Part shown: in pieces, positions 15,642-22,687 of the stretch
Position numbering within the stretch: position 1 is the first letter of the stretch
Layout of the letters: each line of letters begins with the position of its first letter
Origin: an uncultured Alphaproteobacteria bacterium
Lineage (GTDB): Bacteria > Pseudomonadota > Alphaproteobacteria > Rhizobiales > Beijerinckiaceae
DNA: 29,974 nt
Reading direction: 5' to 3'
Assembly: GCA_937988775.1 (NCBI GenBank)
Contig: CALKHP010000011.1
Coordinates: forward strand, 1-29,974
Made by a program: the position numbers and the translations under genes
Notes under the pieces: model-generated
Databases searched by the model: none
What the model was told of the DNA's origin: nothing
What the model saw: only the letters and a program-made list of their open reading frames with translations

Positions 15642-15668
15642 ACTCCCGCCTAACGATAATGTGGGAGT
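15642..15668 (+). promoter_or_regulatory. Hairpin covering the ribosome binding site of the peptide-binding protein gene
   Basis: ACTCCCGC (15642-15649) can pair with GTGGGAGT (15661-15668), eight pairs including one G-U, with an 11-base AT-rich loop. The right arm contains GGGAG (15663-15667), the Shine-Dalgarno sequence eight bases before ATG 15676. The folded form would hide it. Confidence 0.45.
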
Positions 15669-15675
15669 TGAATTC

Positions 15676-17223
15676 ATGACCAAGGGGCTCACCCTCACTG
15701 CGGTTCTGGCGCTGGCGATGACCGCCACGCCGGCCCTGGCGCAGAAAACCACGCTGAACATCGGCATGGGCTCGGCCGATGCCGGCAAGCTCGATCCGCA
15801 CATCGCCTCGGCCACGCCCGACAAGGGCCTGCTGCAATACATGTTCAACGGCCTCGTGCGCATCAAGCCCGGCCAGGTCAGCCCGGACTTCATCGAGCCC
15901 GATCTCGCCGAGAGCTGGGAATCGAACAAGGCCGCCACGGAGTGGACCTTCAAGCTGCGCCATGGCGTGCAGTGCCAGCACGACTATGGCGAGTTCACCT
16001 CCGCCGACGCGGTCTATTCGCTGAAACGCGCCTCCAACAAGGCGACCTCGTCCTATTCCAACGACTACTCCGGCGTGAAGGACATCGAGGCCCTCGACAA
16101 ATACACCGTCAAGATCACGCTGAAGAACCCGATCGCCGGCTTCCTCGGCTATGTCGCCAACGTCAATGGCGGCAACATGGTGTGCAAGAAGGCGGCCGAG
16201 GAAATGGGCGACGGCTTCGCCAAGAAGCCGGTCGGCACCGGCCCGTTCGAGTTTGCCGAATACCGGCCGCAGCAATACGTCAAGCTCGTCGCCAACAAGA
16301 AGTATTTCCGCGGCGAGCCACAGATCAAGGAGATCATGTACCGCTATATCCCGGCCGATTCGAGCCGCGATCTCGCCTTCCAGTCGGGCGAGCTTGACAT
16401 GATCTACGGCAAGCAGGACCAGACCTGGTACGACCGTACCGCCAAACTCCCCGACACCAAGGTGGTGGCGATGGAGCCGGCGGAAATGTCGACGCTGTTC
16501 CTCAACATCACCCAGAAGCCGCTCGACGACATCCGCGTGCGCGAGGCGATCGCCTATGGCGTCGACCGCAAGGGCATCGTCGCCTTCAAGGGCGCCGGCT
16601 CGTCGCGCGAGGCGGTGTCGGTGGTGCCGTCAGGCTATCTCGGCACTGACGAATATGCGCCGCTCTTCCCCTACGATCCGGCCAAGGCCAAGGAACTGCT
16701 CAAGGAAGCCGGCTATCCGAACGGCGTGACGGTCAAGACGATCCACACCACGCTGACCGGCATGCAGACCTTCATCGAGGCGATCCAAGCGCAGTTGAAG
16801 AAGGTCGGCATCAATCTCGACATCGAACTGGTCGAGCACGCGACCTACCACGCCCAGATCCGCAAGGACCTGTCGCCGCTGGTGCATTATCAGGCCGGCC
16901 GCTTCCCCGTCGCCGATGTCTACCTGACGCAGTTCTACGATTCGGCCTCGACCATCGGCACGCCGACCGCAGTGACCAACTTCTCGCACTGCAACGTGGC
17001 CGACAAGGAAATCCGCGCGGCGCGCGTCGAGACCGATCCCGTGAAGCAGAAGGAACTGTGGAAGACGGCGCAGGAGAAGATCATCAAGGCGGTGTGCGGC
17101 GTGCCCGTCTACGAGCAGCTCCAGCTCTGGGCCTGGCACACCAATCTCGATCTCGGCTACGACCTGAAGGGTTCGCTGAACCTGTCGCCGCCGATCACCG
17201 AGAAGACCCACTTCGTCAAGTAA
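15676..17223 (+). CDS. Peptide/opine-type ABC importer substrate-binding protein (SBP family 5)
   Basis: This 515-residue periplasmic receptor belongs to the DppA/OppA class. It has a Sec signal peptide MTKGLTLTAVLALAMTATPALA with a likely cut before QKTTLN. Family features include DKGLLQYMFNGLVR, LAESWESN, EWTFKLRHGV, KKPVGTGPFEFAEY and FLNITQKPLDDIRVREAIAYGVDR. No lipobox cysteine is present, so it is soluble rather than a lipoprotein. ATG 15676 is chosen over the upstream GTG 15661 because the latter lies within the ribosome-binding hairpin. It heads the transporter part of the operon. The ligand is unknown; dipeptides, glutathione-like compounds, opines and D-amino-acid peptides are all possible for this family. 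Confidence 0.92.
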   Translation: MTKGLTLTAVLALAMTATPALAQKTTLNIGMGSADAGKLDPHIASATPDKGLLQYMFNGLVRIKPGQVSPDFIEPDLAESWESNKAATEWTFKLRHGVQCQHDYGEFTSADAVYSLKRASNKATSSYSNDYSGVKDIEALDKYTVKITLKNPIAGFLGYVANVNGGNMVCKKAAEEMGDGFAKKPVGTGPFEFAEYRPQQYVKLVANKKYFRGEPQIKEIMYRYIPADSSRDLAFQSGELDMIYGKQDQTWYDRTAKLPDTKVVAMEPAEMSTLFLNITQKPLDDIRVREAIAYGVDRKGIVAFKGAGSSREAVSVVPSGYLGTDEYAPLFPYDPAKAKELLKEAGYPNGVTVKTIHTTLTGMQTFIEAIQAQLKKVGINLDIELVEHATYHAQIRKDLSPLVHYQAGRFPVADVYLTQFYDSASTIGTPTAVTNFSHCNVADKEIRAARVETDPVKQKELWKTAQEKIIKAVCGVPVYEQLQLWAWHTNLDLGYDLKGSLNLSPPITEKTHFVK

Positions 17224-17233
17224 ACCCGTGGCC

Positions 17234-17253
17234 GGGGCGCCGCGAGGCGCCCC
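17234..17253 (+). promoter_or_regulatory. Intercistronic GCGA-tetraloop hairpin
   Basis: A perfect eight-pair stem (GGGGCGCC with GGCGCCCC) closes a GCGA loop, a stable GNRA tetraloop. It starts 11 bases after the stop of the binding-protein gene and has no T tract. Such hairpins commonly protect the 3' end of binding-protein mRNA so that it accumulates above the permease message, as in maltose operons. The role here is inferred. Confidence 0.6.
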
Positions 17254-17275
17254 TGCTGCCCATGGTTAGACGATC

Positions 17276-18214
17276 ATGACCGCTTTCCTCATCCGCCGCC
17301 TCGCCTTCGCCTGCGTCACGCTGTTTGCCGTGCTGACGCTGGTGTTCGTGCTGGTGCGCATCGTACCGGGCGATCCGGCGCAGCTCATTCTCGGCGACCA
17401 GGCGAGCCGCGAGGCGATCGTGGCGCTGCGCCATCGCCTCGGCCTCGACCTGTCGATCACCGAACAGTACCGCGTGTTCCTGGTCGGGGCGCTCAAGGGC
17501 GACTGGGGCGTGTCGATGGTGACCGGCCAGCCGGTGATCGCGGAAGTGCTGCGCGTGCTGCCGTGGACGATCGAACTGACCCTCGTCTCGCTCGTGCTCG
17601 GCGTCGCCGCCGGCGTGCCGATGGGCGTCTATGCCGCCATCCACCGCAACCGCTTCTTCGATTACGTCGCCCGCATCGTCTCGCTGCTCGGCCTGTCCTT
17701 CCCGGCCTTCGTGGCGGCGATCCTCTTACTGCTGATGTTCGCGATCGTGCTGCCGTGGTTCCCGGTGATCAGCGCGCGCTCGGGCAGTCCGACGGCGTGG
17801 TTTCAGTCGATCACGCTACCGGCGATCAATCTCGGCCTGATCTCGGCCGCCTACATCATGCGTGTCACCCGTTCGGCGATGCTCGAGGTGCTGTCGGAGG
17901 ATTACGTGCGCACGGCGCGCGCCAAGGGCGTGCCGTGGCCGGTGATCATCTGGCGCCATTCGCTGCGCAACGCGCTGATCCCGATCATCACGGTGGTCGG
18001 GCTCTATCTCGGCATCCTGATCGGCAATTCGGTGCTGACGGAGATCGTGTTCAACCGGCCGGGCCTCGGCAAGCTGATCATCGGCGCCCTCAACCAGCGC
18101 GACTATCCGATGCTGCAGGGCATGATGGTGATCTATACCATGGTCGTGGTGCTGGTGAACCTGATCACCGATCTCACCTACGGCCTGGTCGATCCGCGGG
18201 TGAAGCTGCAATGA
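17276..18214 (+). CDS. Peptide-type ABC importer permease, DppB class
   Basis: The 312-residue inner-membrane permease has the DppB N-terminus MTAFLIRRLAFACVTLFAV, the RIVPGDPAQLILGD segment, six predicted helices and EAA loop DYVRTARAKGVPWPVIIWRHSLRNALIP that docks on the ATPase. NRPGLGKLIIGALNQRDYPMLQG near the end is typical of the family. The ribosome site is poor, so expression may depend on coupling or be kept low relative to the binding protein. Its stop overlaps the next start as ATGA. Confidence 0.94.
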   Translation: MTAFLIRRLAFACVTLFAVLTLVFVLVRIVPGDPAQLILGDQASREAIVALRHRLGLDLSITEQYRVFLVGALKGDWGVSMVTGQPVIAEVLRVLPWTIELTLVSLVLGVAAGVPMGVYAAIHRNRFFDYVARIVSLLGLSFPAFVAAILLLLMFAIVLPWFPVISARSGSPTAWFQSITLPAINLGLISAAYIMRVTRSAMLEVLSEDYVRTARAKGVPWPVIIWRHSLRNALIPIITVVGLYLGILIGNSVLTEIVFNRPGLGKLIIGALNQRDYPMLQGMMVIYTMVVVLVNLITDLTYGLVDPRVKLQ

Positions 18215-19101
18215 GCGCCACCGTCCCAGCCCACGAGCCGGCGCCGACGCCGTTCGCCTTCTTCATGCGCTCGACGCTGCGCGCCTTCAACACCAACAAG
18301 ACCTCCTGGGTCGGGCTGGTGATCTTCCTGCTCGTCGTCGTGGCGGCGATCCTGGCGCCGTGGATCGCGCCGCACGATCCGCTCGAACAGGATGTGCTCA
18401 ACCGGCTCAAACCGCCATCGGCCGCATTCTGGCTCGGCACCGACAATTTCGGCCGCGATACCCTGTCGCGCCTGCTTTACGGCGCGCAGATCTCGCTGAT
18501 CATCGGCATCGTCTCGACCTTCTTCGCCATGCTGATCGGCACGGTGATCGGCATGGGGGCGGGCTGGTACGGCGGGCGTTTCGATACCGTCGTCATGCAG
18601 GCGATGGACGTGCTGCTCGCCTTCCCGTCGCTGATCCTCGGCCTGATCGTCGTGGCGATGCTCGGCCCCTCGATGACCAACATCATCATCGCCATCGCGC
18701 TGACCTCGATCCCGCCCTTTGCCCGCATCGCGCGCGCACCGACCATCGCCGTCAAGGAGCGCGATTTCGTCGAGGCGTGCCGCTCGCTCGGCTTCTCCGA
18801 CCTGCGCATCCTCAGCGTGCATATCCTGCCCAACATCCTGCCCGAAATCCTGGTGATGGGCTCGCTGTGGCTCGCCAACGCGATCCGCACCGAAGCCTCG
18901 CTTGCCTTCATCGGGCTTGGCGTCAAGCCGCCGACAGCGACCTGGGGCGGCATGATCCGCGAGGGTTTCGAGAATATTCTGGACAGCTACTGGCTGGCAA
19001 TGGTGCCGGGCGTTGCCATCCTGGTGGTGATTTTCGCGTTGAACCTGCTCGGCGACGGGCTCCGGGACGCGATCGATCCCAAGCTGAAAGGGGAAGCCTG
19101 A
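18211..19101 (+). CDS. Peptide-type ABC importer permease, DppC class
   Basis: The 296-residue inner-membrane partner of the preceding permease starts MSATVPAHEPAPTPF, with a cytoplasmic tail before helix 1 (about residues 31-50). It carries the DppC hallmark WLGTDNFGRDTLSRLLYGAQ, EAA loop DFVEACRSLGFSDLRILSVHILPN and GLGVKPPTATWGGMI. ATG 18211 is set by the ATGA overlap with the upstream gene and by the family N-terminus; the longer upstream frame is a shadow of that gene. Confidence 0.94.
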   Translation: MSATVPAHEPAPTPFAFFMRSTLRAFNTNKTSWVGLVIFLLVVVAAILAPWIAPHDPLEQDVLNRLKPPSAAFWLGTDNFGRDTLSRLLYGAQISLIIGIVSTFFAMLIGTVIGMGAGWYGGRFDTVVMQAMDVLLAFPSLILGLIVVAMLGPSMTNIIIAIALTSIPPFARIARAPTIAVKERDFVEACRSLGFSDLRILSVHILPNILPEILVMGSLWLANAIRTEASLAFIGLGVKPPTATWGGMIREGFENILDSYWLAMVPGVAILVVIFALNLLGDGLRDAIDPKLKGEA

Positions 19102-19103
19102 CG

Positions 19104-20921
19104 ATGACGGCACAGCCGGTTCTCTCGGTCCGTGGCCTGACGACGTCGTTTCGCGTCGATGGCGAATGGCGCTCCGTCGTGCGCGACATATCCTTCGATA
19201 TCGGCCCGCGCGAGACGGTCGCCATCGTCGGCGAATCCGGCTCGGGCAAGAGCGTCACCGCGCTCTCGACGATGCGCCTGCTGCCGGCGGCCAACAGCCG
19301 GGTCGAAGGCCAGATCCTGCATGAGGGGCGCGACCTGCTCGCCCTCCCCGAGGACGAGATGCGGCGCGTGCGCGGCAATGCCATCTCGATGATCTTCCAG
19401 GAGCCGATGACCAGCCTCAACCCGGTGCTGACCGTCGGCTACCAGATCGCCGAGGCGCTGATCTACCATCGCGGCATGAACCGGGAGACGGCCGAGGCCG
19501 AGACGCTGCGCATCCTCGAACGCGTGCGCATCCCGTCCGCCGCCTCGCGCATCCACGAATATCCGCACAGGCTCTCGGGCGGCATGCGTCAGCGCGTGAT
19601 GATCGCCATGGCGCTCGCCTGCAAGCCGAAGCTGTTGATCGCCGATGAGCCGACCACGGCGCTCGACGTGACGATCCAGGCCGAAATCCTCGAGCTGATC
19701 AAGCTGTTGCAGGAAGAAGAAGGCATGTCGGTCGCCTTCATCACGCATGACATGGGCGTGGTGGCCGAGATTTCCGACCGCGTCGTGGTGATGCTGCGCG
19801 GCGACAAGGTCGAGGAAGGCACCACCGCCGAGTTGTTCGCCAACCCGCGCCAGCCCTATACGCGCGCGCTGCTGGCGGCGGTGCCACGCCTCGGCTCGAT
19901 GAGGGGCAAGCCCGACCCGCAGCGTTTCGCGCTCGTCGATCCGGTGACCGGCATCGCCACCGAGATGCCGGATGAGGTTTCCACCGCCAGGGTCGCCGAG
20001 CGGCCGGTGCTCGAGGTCGCCAATCTCGTCACCCGGTTCGAGATCAGGGCCGGCGTGTTCGGCAAGGTCGCGGCGCGCGTGCATGCGGTCGAGGATGTCT
20101 CGTTCTCGCTGCATGCCGGCGAGACGCTGTCGCTGGTCGGCGAATCGGGTTGCGGCAAATCGACGACCGGGCGCTCGATCCTGCGCCTGATCGAGCCGAC
20201 CTCCGGCAGCATCATGTTCGAGGGCCAGGACGTGCGCGCGCTCGACAAGCAGGCGCTGCGCGCCACGCGCCGCAGCATGCAGATGATCTTCCAGGACCCG
20301 TTCGCCAGCCTCAATCCGCGCAAGACGGTCGGCAGCGCCATCGCCGAGCCGCTGATCATCCACAAGCTGTGCAACCAGGCGGAAGCCCGCGACCGCGTCG
20401 CGGCGCTGATGAAGCGCGTCGGGCTGACGCCGGACATGGCCGGCCGCTTCCCGCACGAATTCTCCGGCGGCCAGCGCCAGCGCATCTGCATCGCCCGCGC
20501 GCTCGCGCTGTCGCCGAAGCTGATCGTGGCGGATGAGGCGGTCTCGGCGCTCGACGTCTCGATCAAGGCGCAGGTCATCAACCTGATGATGGACCTGCAG
20601 GAGGAGTTCGGCCTCGCCTACCTGTTCATCTCGCATGACATCGCGGTGGTCGAGCGCGTCAGCCATCGCGTGGCGGTGATGTATCTCGGCGAGATCGTCG
20701 AGATCGGCCCGCGCGCCTCGGTGATCGACAATCCGCAGCACGAATATACCCGCAAGCTGATGGCGGCGGTGCCGATCCCCGAACCGTCACGGCGCGCCGT
20801 CCGGCGTGGCCTGTCGACGACGGAACTGCCGACGCCGATGCATGATATCGATTACGTGCCGCCGACGCGGGTTTACCGCGAGGTCGGCCCGGATCATTTC
20901 GTGCAGGTGATGAGCGCGTGA
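19104..20921 (+). CDS. Fused double ABC ATPase of the peptide importer (DppD-DppF type)
   Basis: One 605-residue cytoplasmic protein carries both ATPases that are often separate (DppD, DppF). Module 1 has Walker A GESGSGKS (43-50), signature LSGGMRQR (157-164) and Walker B LLIADEPTTALD. Module 2 has Walker A GESGCGKS (346-353), signature FSGGQRQR (453-460) and Walker B LIVADEAVSALD, with Ala in place of the usual Pro of DEP. Each module ends with the oligopeptide-family C-terminal segment (NPRQPYTRALLAAVP; NPQHEYTRKLMAAVP). The glutathione importer ATPase GsiA has the same architecture. ATG 19104 lies two bases after the stop of the permease gene; the longer frame upstream is a shadow. Confidence 0.95.
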   Translation: MTAQPVLSVRGLTTSFRVDGEWRSVVRDISFDIGPRETVAIVGESGSGKSVTALSTMRLLPAANSRVEGQILHEGRDLLALPEDEMRRVRGNAISMIFQEPMTSLNPVLTVGYQIAEALIYHRGMNRETAEAETLRILERVRIPSAASRIHEYPHRLSGGMRQRVMIAMALACKPKLLIADEPTTALDVTIQAEILELIKLLQEEEGMSVAFITHDMGVVAEISDRVVVMLRGDKVEEGTTAELFANPRQPYTRALLAAVPRLGSMRGKPDPQRFALVDPVTGIATEMPDEVSTARVAERPVLEVANLVTRFEIRAGVFGKVAARVHAVEDVSFSLHAGETLSLVGESGCGKSTTGRSILRLIEPTSGSIMFEGQDVRALDKQALRATRRSMQMIFQDPFASLNPRKTVGSAIAEPLIIHKLCNQAEARDRVAALMKRVGLTPDMAGRFPHEFSGGQRQRICIARALALSPKLIVADEAVSALDVSIKAQVINLMMDLQEEFGLAYLFISHDIAVVERVSHRVAVMYLGEIVEIGPRASVIDNPQHEYTRKLMAAVPIPEPSRRAVRRGLSTTELPTPMHDIDYVPPTRVYREVGPDHFVQVMSA

Positions 20922-20936
20922 ACGATAGAGGATAGC

Positions 20937-20965
20937 GGCCCTGTGACCGGGGCCTCTTCGCTTTT
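20937..20965 (+). terminator. Possible terminator of the peptide importer operon
   Basis: GGCCC (20937-20941) pairs with GGGCC (20950-20954) around an eight-base loop and is followed by TCTTCGCTTTT. The position, 15 bases after the last stop of the operon, is right. The stem is short and the T tract is interrupted, so efficiency is uncertain. Confidence 0.4.
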
Positions 20966-20971
20966 CCGATC

Positions 20972-21000
20972 GGGATCGGCCGGTCAAGCCGGCTGATGAC
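20972..21000 (-). repeat. Intergenic palindromic element, copy 1 (minus orientation)
   Basis: On the minus strand this reads GTCATC, then GCCGG-CTTGA-CCGGC, then GATCC. The layout, a GTCAT lead, a CCGG-rich palindrome around CTTGA and an ATCC tail, matches intergenic palindromes scattered through many rhizobial genomes. The stem is 20979-20983 with 20989-20993. Confidence 0.5.
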
Positions 21001-21028
21001 AAGCGATACGGTATCCCCAACCCTCCAC

Positions 21029-21060
21029 CGTCATGGGCCGGTTCAACCGGCCCATCCCGA
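21029..21060 (+). repeat. Intergenic palindromic element, copy 2 (plus orientation)
   Basis: A 23-base perfect dyad at 21033-21055 has ATGGGCCGGTT and AACCGGCCCAT around one C; as RNA it makes a nine-pair stem with a TTCAA loop. It is led by CCGTC and followed by CCCGA. It faces copy 1 in the opposite orientation about 30 bases away, in the convergent gap between two operons. It has no T tract, but could act as a bidirectional RNA-end stabiliser. Confidence 0.55.
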
Positions 21061-21101
21061 TGAGGAAGGGCGGCCGCGTCTCACCGCAACCGCTGAACCG
21101 C

Positions 21102-22553
21102 TTACGGCAGCGTGTAGGCGGTCTTGACGGTGGTGTAGAACTCCGCCGCGTAACGGCCCTGCTCGCGCGGCCCGTAGGACGAGCCCTTCCGGCCGCCGAA
21201 CGGCACGTGGTAATCGACGCCGGCGGTGGCGAGATTGACCATCACCATGCCGGCCTCGGCATTGCGCTTGAAGTCGGAGGCATATTTCAGGCTGGTGGTG
21301 CAGATGCCGGATGACAGGCCGAACTCGGTGTCGTTGGCGACGGCGAGCGCCTCGTCGTAATTCTTCACCCGGATCACCGAGGCGACCGGCCCGAAGATTT
21401 CCTCGCGCGAGCTGCGCATGGCGTTGGTGGCGTCGACGAACAGCGCCGGCGACATGTAGAAGCCGGGATTCTCGCGGTTGATCAACTCGCCGCCGAGCGC
21501 CAGCCTGGCGCCCTCGTCGCGGCCGATGCCGATATAGGACAGGTTCTGCTCGAGCTGGGTCTTGTCGACGACCGGGCCGATATGCGTGCCGGCCTTCAGG
21601 GCGTCATCGACCAACAGCCCCTTCATGCGCTCGCTGAGTGCTGCCACGAACTTGTCGTGAATGCCCTCGGTGACGATCAGGCGCGAGGAGGCGGTGCAGC
21701 GCTGGCCGGTCGAGAAGAAGGCGCCGTTGGCGGCGCATTCGACGGCAACCTTGAGATCGGCATCGTCGAGCACGACCATCGGGTTCTTGCCGCCCATCTC
21801 GAGCTGGAACTTGGCCATGCGCGAGACGCAGGTCGCGGCGACCTTGCGGCCGGTGGCGACCGAGCCGGTGAAGGTGATGGCATCGACATGCTTGCTGGTC
21901 AGGAAGGCCTCGCCGACCACCGAACCACGGCCCATGACGAGGTTGAACACGCCGGCCGGAATGCCCGAGCGCGAGATGATCTCGGCGAGCGCATGGCCCG
22001 AGCCCGGCACGAGGTCGGCCGGCTTGAACACGACGGCGTTGCCGTAGCACAGCGCCGGCGCGATCTTCCAGGCGGGAATGGCGATCGGGAAGTTCCACGG
22101 CGTGATGATGCCAACGACGCCCATCGGCTCACGCGTGATCTCGACATCGACGCCGGGGCGCACGCTGGCGATCTTCTCGCCGGCAAGACGCAGCGCTTCG
22201 CCGGCAAAGAACGCGAAAATCTGGCCGGCACGCGCCGCTTCGCCGATGCCCTCGGGCAGGGTCTTGCCCTCTTCGCGCGCGAGCAGCCGGCCGAGTTCGT
22301 CCTTGCGGGAGAGGATCTCGTCGGAAATCTTCTTCAGCACGTCATAGCGCGCCTGCGGCGTCGAGCGCGCCCAGCCGGGAGCGGCGGCCCGCGCGGCGGC
22401 GATGGCGGTCGCGGCCTGCGCCGCATCGGCCTGGGTATATTCGCCGACCAGATCGTTGGTGTTGGACGGATTGATGTTGCGGGTCACGCCCGCGCCGGCG
22501 AGCCATTCGCCGCCAATGAAGTTCTTGTGCAAATCTTTGTGTCCCGTGTCCAT
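21102..22553 (-). CDS. Aldehyde dehydrogenase, alpha-ketoglutarate-semialdehyde dehydrogenase-like
   Basis: This 483-residue NAD(P)-dependent aldehyde dehydrogenase has Asn154 in PWNF, catalytic Glu252 in LEMGGKNP and nucleophile Cys286 in STGQRCTASS. The C-terminal segment (GVDYHVPFGGRKGSSYGPREQGRYAAEFY) and the LSYIGIGRDEGA motif resemble Bacillus YcbD/GucD and other 2,5-dioxopentanoate (alpha-ketoglutarate semialdehyde) dehydrogenases, the last step of non-phosphorylating pentose, glucarate or hydroxyproline breakdown. The substrate is inferred from remembered family similarity only; no dehydratase or sugar-acid gene lies beside it. ATG 22553 is preferred over TTG 22568. It may be read through from the GH63 gene, 134 bases upstream, or have its own promoter. 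Confidence 0.88.
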   Translation of the reverse strand: MDTGHKDLHKNFIGGEWLAGAGVTRNINPSNTNDLVGEYTQADAAQAATAIAAARAAAPGWARSTPQARYDVLKKISDEILSRKDELGRLLAREEGKTLPEGIGEAARAGQIFAFFAGEALRLAGEKIASVRPGVDVEITREPMGVVGIITPWNFPIAIPAWKIAPALCYGNAVVFKPADLVPGSGHALAEIISRSGIPAGVFNLVMGRGSVVGEAFLTSKHVDAITFTGSVATGRKVAATCVSRMAKFQLEMGGKNPMVVLDDADLKVAVECAANGAFFSTGQRCTASSRLIVTEGIHDKFVAALSERMKGLLVDDALKAGTHIGPVVDKTQLEQNLSYIGIGRDEGARLALGGELINRENPGFYMSPALFVDATNAMRSSREEIFGPVASVIRVKNYDEALAVANDTEFGLSSGICTTSLKYASDFKRNAEAGMVMVNLATAGVDYHVPFGGRKGSSYGPREQGRYAAEFYTTVKTAYTLP

Positions 22554-22616
22554 GGTCTGCAATCCCAAGCCTCGAGTGTCGAAATCCTGCTCCGGGCCAA
22601 GGCCGCGCGAGCTTTG

Positions 22617-22632
22617 CTCCTGATGGCAGGAG
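22617..22632. other. Small perfect hairpin between GH63 gene and aldehyde dehydrogenase gene
   Basis: CTCCTG (22617-22622) and CAGGAG (22627-22632) flank ATGG. There is no T tract on the minus strand, so terminator function for the GH63 gene is unproven. It lies about 65 bases upstream of the dehydrogenase start and might be an operator instead. The rest of the 134-base gap shows nothing further. Confidence 0.3.
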
Positions 22633-22687
22633 TCTTAGAGCGGCATGGGCCGATTGCCAAATGCTTCCTGACCGAAAGGCTTTTGCC

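Noticed and set aside
18987..20741. A 584-codon antisense open frame opposite the fused ATPase
   Set aside because: Low-complexity His/Asp/Arg-rich shadow; the plus-strand gene has two full sets of ABC motifs.
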